DNA of 64,000 nucleotides from Liolophura sinensis (Eukaryota > Mollusca > Polyplacophora > Chitonida > Chitonidae). The DNA is taken from NCBI RefSeq assembly GCF_032854445.1, contig NC_088295.1:77776028-77840027 (forward strand), in the 5' to 3' direction. The notes beneath the pieces were generated by a model. That model was not told the DNA's origin and did no database searches. It was given only the letters and a program-made list of their open reading frames with translations. Every line of letters begins with the position of its first letter. Position 1 is the first letter of the stretch. Below, in pieces: positions 1-12,900 of this stretch. The position numbers were made by a program, and so were the translations under genes.

Positions 1-690
1 CTACAACCACACTAAGGTCACACTTTTCCCATACTACCACCTCACTATGGTTACACTACCTCCACACTACGGTCATACTATTTCCCACACTACAACCACA
101 TCACAGTTACAATACTCCCACACTACCATCCCACTATGGTCACACAACCACCACAACAAGGTCACAATATTACCCACACCACCACTACACTACAGTTACA
201 CTACTCCCACACTACCACCCCCACTATAGTCACACCACAACCACACTACGGTCACACGTTTTCAAAACTACCATCCCACTATGGTTACAATACCTCCACA
301 CTACGGTCACACTATTCCCATACTACAACCACACCATAGTTTACACTACTCCCGCACTCTCACCCCACTATGGTCACACAACCACCACAACAAGGTCACA
401 CTATTACCCACACTACCACCCCACTATAGTCACACCACAACCACACTACGGTCACACGTTTTCCAAACTACGGTCACACTATTCCATACTACAACCACAC
501 CATAGTTACACTACTTCCACACTCTCACCCCACTATGGTCACACAACCACCACAACAAGGTCACACTATTACCCACACCACCACCACACTACGATTACAC
601 TACTCCCACACTGCCACCCCACTATAGTCACACTACAACCACACTACACAGTCACACTTTTCCACACTACCACCAGACTATGGTCACAGC
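1..690. repeat. CACACTAC-rich minisatellite
   Basis: Imperfect short units of the form CCACACTACGGTCACA and CACTATGGTCACAC, with longer blocks recurring: an ACAACAAGGTCACA block appears near 150, 380 and 550. It is cut by the left edge. The short His/Thr-rich open frames on both strands here are repeat artefacts. Confidence 0.85.
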
Positions 691-803
691 ACTGTTATAC
701 TTCTATGTCCTATGTACTTCTATACTTTCTGTGACACAGACTATGTGTTATCCTGCTAGAATCTGTAGAAGTTTTAAGGAATAACGTGATGTAATATAAA
801 TAC

Positions 804-926
804 CGGCACAAACTCGTCCATCTCCTGAGTATCCCTCATTGCACTCACAGATAAATGTTCCCACTTCATTTTTACAGGTAGCAAATGGAGAACAATGGTC
901 TGTGCCATCATCACACTCATTCACAT
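804..926 (-). CDS. V25: EGF domain, leftmost exon seen
   Basis: [33 protein letters not shown]: a calcium-binding-type EGF, 123 bases, phase 1 in and out at G|GTATTT. The open donor shows that the gene continues beyond the left edge. Confidence 0.86.
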
Positions 927-3900
927 CTACAAAACGCAAAGAATAGTCAGATTAAATAAAGCAAAATCACGCTGAACATTTTGTCAGTTTGCATGTTACA
1001 CAGACTGCTATTTGGCTCGGCACGGGAGGCGCTGTTATTTGACACGACTCGGCACAGGCGCTGTTATTTGCCTGCGACTCGGCACAGGCGCTGTTATTTG
1101 ACTCGGTTCGGCACAGGCGCTCTTATTTGACAACAACTCGACACAGGCGCAGTTATTTGACAACCACTCGACACAGGCGCTGTTATCTGACAGCGACTCG
1201 GCACAGGCGCTGTTATTTGACACGCCACTGTTCCAGTAAAACTGTTTCTAGGTTTAAATATCTTTGGTACATATTCTTGGCCAACTGACACAATTTCACT
1301 TTTTGTGAAGCACATCAATGGAGCCACAGCGTCTTTTTAATGAAATTTAAAGAAATTCACAAAACATGTATGCAGAGGGTTAAATACAAAAATAATGTAA
1401 AGAAATTAAGCCTGCTTAATACGTAAGGATGCGCATTTGAAATACATGTCACAAGCAATGTTTCACTTTGAAGAGTAAACCTTTCTGCAACAAAGATAAG
1501 TTCAAGATAAAGTTGACGTTTAAATTAGTATAACAACATCTGAGTGGCTGGAATGTATTTGTCAAGTGTGGTACATGTCCATACGACATCTGTGTGGCAG
1601 GAATGTATTTGTCAAGTATGGTTCATGTCCATACGACATCTGTGTAGCAAGAATGTATTTGTCAAGTGTGGTACATGTCCATACGACATCTGTGTGGCTG
1701 GAATATATTTGTCAAGTGTGGTACATGTCCATACGACATCTGTGTAGCAAGAATGTATTTGTCAAGTGTGGTACATGTCCATACGACATCTGTATGGCTG
1801 GAATGTATTTGGGAAGTGTGGTACATGTCCATACGACATCTGTGTGGCAGGAATGTATTCGGGAAGTGTGGTACATGTCCATACGACATTTGTGTGGCTG
1901 GAATGTATTTGGGAAGTGTGGTACATGCTCATATGACATCTGTGTGGCTGGAATGTATTTGTCAAGTGTGGTACATGTCCGTACGACATCTGTGTGGCAG
2001 GAATGTATTTGTCAAGTGTGGTACATGTCCATACGACATTTGTGTGGCTGGAATGTATTTGGGAAGTGTCTTACATGTCCATACGGCATCTCTGTGGCTG
2101 GAATGTATTTGGGAAGTGTGGTACATGTCCATACGACATCTGTGTAGCTGGAATGTATTCGGGAAGTGTACGACATCTTTCTCATAGCACGAGGCCCTTA
2201 CCTTCACAATCAAATCCATCACCTTGGAATCCTGATGTACAGAGACAATCATAACCCCCTTGGGCATTGATGCATCGGGCATTTGGATGACACTTATGGT
2301 TATTGGATGAGCACTCGTTCTCATCTGTAAGTATAAGTACAAACATTCTTGTTCACAGAGCTAGAAAACATGGACACAAGATCAACTAAATTGTATTTAA
2401 CGTAAGGGTAAACTTCAATTTTCCGGGGATTTGTTTTAGGAGGCAGGAGAGGGGGATTGATTAGTTTGAGTCATGTGAAATGTGAAAAAGTGTGAAATGA
2501 CACTTTCTCTTAGAAAGTGCCAATCGAGTAAAAACAGATGTTGTGTGAAGTACCATGTATAATGCTTTAGTTTTCTTTTGACAAGTTCTGTGAATTTCTT
2601 AAAGTAATGTGTTAGGTGAGGTGTCAGGTTATCGGAGGATGGCACTGATCAGACCTTACGGACCCAGGCAACTTTGACAAACAATCTGGCAAAAAGTCCG
2701 CAGTAAAAGCAGCAAGAGATAGATTTAAATACCTAAGCTCAACAGTCACGGGACACACATTCCCACACAAATCACGGGAATGAGATACCTACATTTGTAT
2801 TTCACCAAGAACGTCTATCAACAGAACTTTTTTATATTAAAACAACATAAAAATATTTTCACCCCTGTATGGCTGACATAGTGCCAACGTTAAGGTATAA
2901 TCAGTTACACCCTGACTTACCAGCACAATCCTGTCCAGAGCCCTTGAATCCACCTTTACAACGACAGTCATTCGAGCCATCATCAGTTACGTAGCATTCG
3001 CCATGCTCGTGACACTGCACGGTGTTGTCACATTCTTTCTCTCCAGGGTCGACACAGGTGCACATGGCGGTACAGTCATCTTCAAACCATTTCTCTCCAA
3101 TCTATCAGTAAAGAAAAGGTTCATTTCGCAAAGGTAACCTTTTTAATAGTCATGCACGATTACAATTTATCATGCAAATGTAATTAATGTTACCAATTAA
3201 CGCCTGCCATTACATTTGTTAACGTGTTTCAGGTTTACATTTGCTAGAAAAAAATCATAAATCATCATTTTTAGATATATTAATGGACAGATGGATGGAC
3301 TAAGTGACTGACTGGGTGTACATCGGTCTTATAGTCTGCCCTTTGATACACGTAAATGGATGAATAAATAAAAAAAATCAAAGAGACTGTGTTTGACAGT
3401 TATTTCTACAAAAATAAATCTTCTTTCTGCTCTCGCACTATGATACTTAGTTTTAAAGTTCTAGATCGCCAAAAGCTAAACACGTAAATCAACAGGACCC
3501 TCGCATTCTTTGGACATGCTTAAGTCACACTGGTTGAGTCACACGGGTTGAGTCACACTGGTTGAGTCACACTGGTTGAGTCACACTGGTTGAGTCACAC
3601 TAGTTGTAAAGTATGTTAAACAGCAGAGATCAATCGAGATACATGCAGATTTAAGTAAACTGAGAGGTCAACTTGATCTAAAGTTATTTCTGAACAAAAA
3701 TAGGTGCTCTGTTAAGTGGCTTTTATGTGTCAGCAATCACAATTATTTTGACAGTAATTATGACGCATAGTTGTCTAATGGTGATTGTAAATTTTCAGCG
3801 TTTAAGCTAAAAATACAGAATTGGGAGAAAGTTGAACGTAGTTACTTTTTTATTTTGGCGTTATATTTACTCTTTTGGGGCCTCCGTGGCTCAGTTGGCT

Positions 3901-6900
3901 AGCGTGCTAGCGCAGCGTGATGACACAGAAGACTCTCACCAATGTGGTTGCTGTGAGTTCAAGTCCAGCTCATACTGGCTTCCTCTCCGAAAGTACGTGG
4001 GAAGGTCTATCAGCAACCTACGGATACTCGTGGGTTTCCCCCAGGTTGTGCCTGGTTTCCACCCACCATAATGCTGGCCGCCGTCGTACAAGTGACATAT
4101 TCTTGAGTACGGCGTAAAACACCAACCAAATAAATACATAAATATATAAATATTTACTCTTTTAGTAATTATAATGCCTGTTCATGTATATTTTCTGCAT
4201 GGATTTTTCTAAAGTCATGTCATAGGTGAATAGGTGCCACTAGTATATGTCACGCTGAATGTTGACAGCCAACAAAGCCTCACATTTAAAGCTAATTTAC
4301 CCAAAACATTAAGACTGAACAGTATATTAAATACACTGTACAAAAAACACATTACATTTCTTGAATTGTACAGTAATAGTGTTACCTTGTAGTACTTGTT
4401 GTTCACCGTACAGCCGCATTCTGATATGTGCACACAAACTGAGCCACTCTTGACGTAATCTGTGTCACACTGACAGGACTCCAAAGGTGTGTCTGAACAG
4501 GTAGCCGGGGCATCAATATCAGCACAGGTTGCTTCACAAGCACTGCCCGCCTCATCAAAATGCATGTTTAGTCCACATACCAGAGCTGAAAATAAACACT
4601 CAGGTTGATTATATTCATTTATCTGATTAGTGTTTTTATACCGTGCTCAAGAATTTTTCACTCATATGATGGCTGTCAAGCATATGGGTGTAGAAAATCA
4701 CCGGCCATGGTCAGGTAGCAGAAAAAATTCTTAAGGCAGCAGTCAAAACATTGAACAGTTCATTTGAACAAACTACCTTACTGGTCATGAACATGTTAGC
4801 TGAGGCGCAGGCTCAATGTATGATATCCATCATATTTTAATCCTATTTTTATTTATTTATTTATTTGATTGGTGTTTTACGCCGTACTCAAGAATATTTC
4901 ACTTATACGACGGCGACCAGCATTATGTTGGGAATAAAACCGGACAGAGCCTGGGGGGAACCCACGACCATCCGCACGTTGCTGGCCGAAGAATCCTATT
5001 CTTAGGAACGGATCATCTTTAAATACAAATAAAAGTATGAGAGAAAGGAGCAAGGTCACCAAAGAGTTTATTTTATGTATTCTTTTTTCATATATGTTTT
5101 CATGTACATATTCTTATAATTTATAAAGAGAACAAAATTCATTCAGATATTTGGATTCCTGATGTGCTTTATAAACAATATAACTGGTGTTTAAGTGCTC
5201 TGACTCAACAAAAGGGTTTTCCCACTCTAAACACCGTCCTTAATGTTGGAAAACTCTTATTACTCACTAGTAAAAGATTGCTTAAAAGAGATTTTTAAGA
5301 AAAATTGTACTTGCTTATCAAATTTATTAATATCGCAAAGAATAGCTCAAATTATTGTCTCTCAGAAGATATCAGACCCCTATGAAATAATGTTTTCAAA
5401 CAGTTGCCGACAGGTGAATGTAAAGGTGACTAAAAGGTAAGGTGATGTTATGTCAGATTACCATGTCACTGGCAGTGCTGTCCATAAAGCCCACCTATCA
5501 ATTCATGTCTTTGACAGTATATAATTCAATGAAAATAAAGTTTGAAAGATAAGTATATTTTTAAAAACACTTTTCAGTGTTCTTCATAATGCTTCTCACT
5601 TCATTTTTATGCAGTGTATTTCCTATCATGGAAGGACATTTGTATGGTAGATTAAGAGGCCTGAAGATGCATAAAAATCTTTATGTTCTTTTATTGAGGC
5701 TATGAGAGTTATGGTTAAAAGATACTCAAACTAGTCAGCTTTGCTTTACCAGTACAAGATAATATTCTATAGTACATCCTATTATCAATGTGGCAGATTA
5801 ATGGAGACTTTAAAATGCACTTTCAAAAGCACATAAATGTCTTGAAATGTTACTAATGATACCAAAAAATAAGTTTTTCTGACAAACAATTAATCAAACT
5901 TCTCAAAAGTTCTGAAAATGCATTTTAAGATGAACAAACGAATCAGAATCAAGCAAAATGTGTCACTTGAAAAATGATTGTCTTCAGGTGAAATACAGTA
6001 TGTCAGTATATGAATTCATTATAAATTTCATTACAAATATAATACACATGTACCTATATACAGCATTTAAATGTGATTAAGTGTGAAGTCTCAAGTCAGA
6101 GAAGCTCAGCTAAGCTATAACTGTGCAGGAAATATACGGCATGTTAACATACGGCATCTATCTGCTGTTCTCCATTTGGGGTTGAGTTTTTCGCTCTCAC
6201 AAAAAGCGGCAAAAGCTTCAACAGCAGGGCAGAAGAGAGCATCGTTTTCTGGTACAACGCATATGTCAAACACACAGGAATCTACGAACTGGGCTGCATG
6301 GCTAGGGACGGCTGCAAGGCATTCAGCGAATGGTCCGCTCTCATCAGATATGATACTGCATCGCGCTCTTGCTTTGGCAAGGGCTTCGTCAGAACACTTG
6401 GCCTCGACAGGGGTTTTGGCCTTGCATCTTAAAAAACATAAATAAAGCTTGGAATTAATGTAATTCTATCAGACATAAATGTAATGCACATATAGTTACA
6501 CGTAAAAGGATGACATGATGAACTCGATCTTCTCTATTTAGGCAAATTAATTTTAGCATACTCATTGGTTGGTTTTCAGCCCGTGCATGCTTCTGTGTAA
6601 TAAATAAGCTGTCTCTCGTTAAAGGAAATATTGCGTGATGTTCATTTTACATGTAGGAATCATGACTTAGAAGTTGAATAACATTTATGACGGGTTAATT
6701 TTGATACCGATATCTCAATGAAATCGAACATGGTCAATAGAATTAAGCTATCTTTGACGATAGATGTGAGCGAAATGCAAGCCTATCAATCTTTCCATCC
6801 ACATGACGGAAAAGCACCGCCAAAGTTTGAAGTTGATTTTTTTATTTGTTTTTTGTTGACAGCGTTGTTGACAGCATTCCTAAGTCGCAGATGATATTCT

Positions 6901-9900
6901 CACCCCTCCCGTCTGATCCATGACACTGCCAGGTGCAAGTTTGACAAAGAAAATGTTATCCAGTTGAATATTCACAGTACGTACCATTCAGACAAATACA
7001 TTACAATGAAGATGGTTGACAACATACATCTTGGATCACGGAGCTCAGTAAAAAACAATCTATCATGTCAGTGAGGGTAAGGTACTGTCCAAGATTTAAA
7101 GTGATCCCTTCATTTACTTTCAGGAGTTCATAATACAAATGGACGTATGTCCGCCTTCCACTATCTTTTTGAGGGACAAAAAAGGAAACTACAATATAAT
7201 TAAAGACGTGCAGCATAGAGTAAACCAGAGCAGCCACGACAGTGTGGTAGCTGGTAAATGGCGACACATAAACGGTGAAATAGTGTTTTATTCTAACTGT
7301 TCATGTAAATTTACAAATAGTAGCAATTTACACGCCCTTAACACCATGGCTTAAGCAGAAATTGGGTAAAAAAATATGTGGTGTTAATTACAATACATTA
7401 GACGTCACCGTCTCTAGAACTATTCAAAATGACAGGTTTTATTCACATACCCAGACAAACTTATTGCTCCCTCACTTACCCATTCATCAGAAAAGTGAAA
7501 AAAATAATTACTGACACAAATGTATTGCTCATTCACCCTAAACATTTACCCATTCATCAGACTCCCCACCCCCACCCCCCACCCAAAATAAGAAAGGATA
7601 ATTTTATAATCACGCTGGTATATGAATTGTGTACTTATAACTAAGACTGAAAAGAATCACCACATACTTGGGATCATCGTCTTTGATAGCCCATGCATCT
7701 GCAAAGTCATTGGCGTCTTCCACAATGGTTCCATCAGGCAATCTGTATTCTTCCTTCTTGTCACCATCATAGCTTCCACACAAGCCACACATATGAGTCT
7801 TAAGTAACTTGGGCACTGTGATTTCCACTCTGTGTTTTCCATCATAGTCCACGATGAGGCCAAAATCTGTAGTGACTCGGATACCTCTCTTCCTGTTGGC
7901 AATGTCGAGGTAGGATCCTGGCCACTTATTACTGGCAGGTTCATATCGCCGTGGCAGTGTAGCGTCTTGATCATTTACCTACAATACACAAGACAGAAAC
8001 AATTACCTTACAAAGCACATATCCTTAATGCACAGAAAATGACTCAAAACTTGACCCATGACTACATGGTGTTAGGTGTTTTGAGGCTTATTTGGAAAGT
8101 TTTGGAAAAAATGTACGTTTTCAGCACCAAAAGCAATATTTTATGATATTTATTTGCCTCTAAATATGCATTTTTGGGAGGTAAAATTTTAGTTCATTTA
8201 GCATAACGTTTGTTTTGCTTGTTACCAGCCCCTGAACACCACGACAGTTCTACTATTCTTTTAAAAATTTGTTTTCTTCCGACTTCCCGATGGACGTGCT
8301 AATATTTGGTCAATGGCGAATCTTGCATACTGAGCATTTCAGTTTAGTAATGTCGAGTCTGTTCTCAATGTTACAAAGAACAGGCTTACAAACTAGACTG
8401 TAGATAAGTATTTGATATTGTCAAGAAAGTCTATGTCATTGTTTTTTGGTTTTTATGTTTGGTGGGGGGGGGGTTGAGAGATAGATATGAAGATGAACTA
8501 ATGCTGTAGTATTGAGACGTTATTGCTCAATATTGGTAAATGTCAACCTGCAACATACAATCGGCTATAAAATGAACTGATGTTTATTTTGCTTATTTGA
8601 TTGGTGTTTTACGCCGTACTCAAGAATATTTCACTTATACGTAGGTGACCAGGTGGAAACCGGGCTTAGCCGGGGGGAAACCCACGACCATCCGCGGGTA
8701 GACCTTCCCACGTACGGCCGGAGAGGAAGCCAGCATGAGCTGGACTTGAACTCACAGCGACCGCATTGGTGAGAGGCTTCTGGGTCATTATGCTGCATTC
8801 CTTCATTCTCCCAGCAGACAATCGTGAAGAATTAAAACCCAGATAATGTACTCCTTACAGGACGTGCCGGTCTCTAATCTGGCTTTACATAACAGCCGCT
8901 ACACGACACTAACTGCCTGAGATACGCACTTAGGCTTGATTGGGCTTGGCCTCACCACTGATTTCCTCCCAAGGATCTATTTAATAAGCCTTTATCAATA
9001 AAAAAATTTCGGTCAGAATCATCTTATGCATTCTTTACGCAAAGAGAATGCATGTAACGAGTATGTCCAGATATGCATTGTGAAAATAAGTAACCATTAC
9101 CGTCATGTTTTCAAATCATGTCAATAAATGTAAACACCAAAAAACCTTACCTGTAGAGTATCTCCTTTCAGAAGTATGAAGAAACCATAGACTTTAATTT
9201 CCACAAACTTGGTAAGAGCTATGCCTTCCTTCTTCACGAATGGCACATTTTTGCTGATAACATTGAAGTCAGGCACTCCACCAAAATCTTTACATGGTTC
9301 AGCAAGCCTGTATTTACACAGCCCTTGGAAGTTAAATTTGACATTATCAAATGTGATGTAATGCGGGTCTCCCCAGGCGGTGCATTTTGCTCCCTCTGTG
9401 AAATAAATAAATCACACCGTCACGTGCCTAAGTCACAACCATGAGCTTTTAATTAAAAAATAAACAACAGGTATGTATGTTTGGGTTTATCGTCATATTT
9501 TTTCGGTCATATGACGACGAGGAATCATTAGCTGTGTGTATATATATTGTGTCCTCTTATCCATGCGAGTCCATGCCACCAAAGCGTTGCCGCCACTGAA
9601 GCATTATGCCGAAGACATTAGACATGACACCCACCCAGTCACGTTATACTGACACCGGGCCATCCATTCATGTTTCCTTGCTCTAACCTCTCAGCGCTGA
9701 GCGCAGAGCAAGGCAGCAGCAAGCACCATTATTAAAGTCTTTGGTATGATCCGACCCGACCTTCATTCCGAGTCTACCGACTTCGTGGCCGACGCTCTAA
9801 CAATTATGCCATTATGTACGTATGCTCGTATGAATGAAACTCTTCGTATGAAGACTTCAACGAGGACGTTTTAACCACTAGGCCACCTGAGCGGTCAAAC

Positions 9901-12900
9901 AGGGAAAGGATAGAAACAATTCAGTTTGTGCATTTATGACTTTATGAAAGTTAAATGAAAGCGGACGATAACCTACCATAGCAGTTTTTCCCATCTCCAA
10001 CATATCCCTTCTTGCAAGAACACTTGTAACTGCCATGCGTGTTAATGCATTCGGCATTCTCATCACAAACTGCTGTTCCATCAAGACATTCATCATTGTC
10101 TGAGAATAAACAGAGAATTATTCACTTCACGGTTTGTGCAATCCTGACTATTTCGGTTTGAGGTGTAACCCGTTATATTGCCTAGCAAACTGTATAACAA
10201 AAGCAAATAATATCTAAATATACTGTTCTGCGATTGGCTAACAACATATAGTTTTAATGGATAATCTACGTAAACTGCATGCCCATGTGCCGTCAAGAAA
10301 TTTATTTGAATAAACAAATTCACCCGGGCCAGAAGATAAAGCGGCGTGTGACATTTTTATCGTTCATCAGTTACGAAATTACGATATTTTGTAAGTCTCT
10401 ATTACCGCACCATCGTCCTATATGTGCGATTATCGTTCATGTACATCTTTGTGAAGATAAACAACAAAACACTGATAATGAAAATGCATTATTAACGCCA
10501 AATGTAAAATAAAAGCGAAATTTTTACAGCGAAAAGTTTCCAGGATTTGTCAGTTTTGAAAAAATGAAAATCCAAATCAGAAACGAAAACACGATGACTT
10601 CTGCAGTTCAGCCGACGTGACAGTTACCTATATACCACTAAAAGGTGAGAGTTCAGTACGTTACCGTTAAATTTGGTTTAAATCAAATAGACTGACTGAT
10701 TGCATAATATTTGCTTGCATTTTATACCCTAGGCAATAAAGCGGGTCCTACTGTACGTTAACTTATAGTAATATATATTTACACATTTCGAAAGCAACTC
10801 CTTGGTAATAAATTATAAGGTGGCCATCACTAAAATACCCATTGTTAAAGAAATAGAGAACATATACGTATTTTAATCCTAAATATCGTACATGTAATGG
10901 TATCAATTATGTATATGTATTTTTAACCTTTCTGACGGTACCCCAAGTAGTGTTAAATTATAAGGGTTTTTTTATCTCATACTTATATCCAAACCTATCT
11001 GCTTGTCTAAATGTGAACAGTCACACTTGACTGTTTTGTTAATTTTTATGCACAGGATTCGTATTTGAAGCTGTTGTTTAACGGTGCTCATTTATTTCAC
11101 GCAGATAATTATTTCTAAATCTACATAGACCTGCTTTGCATACTTATGAACCGAAAATCTGGGTGCTTCAATAACACTGAAGCCTCTACAAAGCCAATGA
11201 CACATGAAGCAATACCTGGTGGACACTCGTATCTGACTTCATAATCTTCGCATTTCCGGTCCTCTTGGTCATCGTTCTTACAGGACAGCCCTTTTGTGGA
11301 GCATGCCAAATGAAACACGTCACCAGTTTCATCCCACGGTACTTTTGTTCCTACAACTCGACATTCCGCTCGCATAGGACTTTCACAAATGTCAGGGCAT
11401 TTCTGAAAATAAAAACACCATCAAAATGCATGATTTATTTATTCGATTGCTTGTTTACGCCGTACTCAAGAATATTTCACTTATGCGACGGCGGTCAGTA
11501 ATACGGTGAGAGGAAACACGGCAGAGCCCGGGGAAACCGACGACCTGCATGACTGTAAGAGGTTTTGCATTCAACATTCATTCAACATTCAACGCATTTT
11601 GGACGAATTCGGAAACGCAAAACAATGCATGTACATGTGTGTATGCCTGCTTGGAGTTTAATGTTCACTTAGCAACGTCCAGTCATATGACGACGAGGTA
11701 AAAAGCAGTGGAACCAGAAACTAATCAACCATGATATATCCAAAAATTACACATTTACAGAATTACACCTTAGTATCACCAGATCAAGTTTTAAGAGAAA
11801 TGACACATAAAGAATCGACAATGGCACTACACTGATATTTAGCTTACGTTATACTGTGCATTGCCATGACAACCAAATGGATGTGTTATATGCAGAATAC
11901 GCAGAACCAACAGCGAATGAAGACAAAAACTGGGCATATTTATTACAAGGTTGGGAAGCATGCAGGATTGTTTACCACTATTAAAATGTGTCACCTCTTC
12001 CTTTGGCAAAGAGATTTATAAGTGACTGAGATTTTAGAATATGTTATGATTACAGTAACTCACGGCATACACCTCACGGTCTTTTACAAACAAATCACCC
12101 TTAAATTGTGTAACCCGCTCATACAGAAGGACGAATAGTTCGTCTTTTATTTCACTATCGTGAAAAATTACATGAAATTGTCAGTAACTTGTTTTTGCTA
12201 CAGAAATGTTCAATGAATGTGGATCAATTGCGTAAAGATTAAGAGTTAAGATTTATCTTGAGAATTCGAATATTCTGCAAGAATGCTGTATAACTTGAGT
12301 GAGATGAATTTACTTCGACCACATGTTTCATGAATAGACCAATTATCCAAACAAATCATCATCGTCATCATGCACATCTTCAGAAAGAATTGGCAACCAG
12401 AACCATCATGGAAAACTGTAGGAATTTCATTTGATTTTTTCTCCGAAAGGCCTATCTAGATGTACTTCCGTCTAACGCACATTATCAGAAAGTTCACACT
12501 GGCCAATTCAGTGTCAGTTGAACATTTTATGCAAAGAGCATTTTTTACAAAGAAAATGACCTTTCTTTTACAAAGAAAATGTTATAGGAAATGATTTCCC
12601 ATCGCGGTTGAAATATTTCTATCATGGAAGAAATCATTTTCACCGTTTTCTTTCAAAAACCGGGAATATAATTCATCTGCGCACAAAATGATATCTAGAG
12701 CGGTAAAAATATTTCTGCTTTAATGTAAATAATTCAAACGCAATGGAAATACTTTTGCCGTAAAAAGATAATTTAAAGATAATTTTCCTGGTTCAAAAGA
12801 AATTTTCTTTGTGTGTAAGAATACGTTTTCTAAAAAACTGATTCACTAATTATTCTGATGAACTGTTTTATATATAAGTGGTAGTACAATTAAGTATACA

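Noticed and set aside
47-505. Overlapping His/Thr-rich open frames
   Set aside because: They translate the CACACTAC minisatellite in several frames; none has splice or start support.
1544-2342. Cys/Trp-rich repeat proteins on both strands (up to 193 codons)
   Set aside because: Products of the 50-bp array: the same repeat is open in several frames on both strands, and on the minus strand the frame merely runs into EGF exon V24.
3877-3960. tRNA gene
   Set aside because: A and B boxes are present but belong to the SINE head; no complete cloverleaf and it continues into the SINE body.
6083-6445. Plus-strand frame of 120 codons
   Set aside because: Shadow of the C8 exon V21 on the minus strand, which has the cysteine pattern and matching splice sites.
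7657-8146. Frames overlapping the second VWD domain
   Set aside because: Out-of-frame readings of V20; the VWD frame carries CGLCG and the calcium loop.
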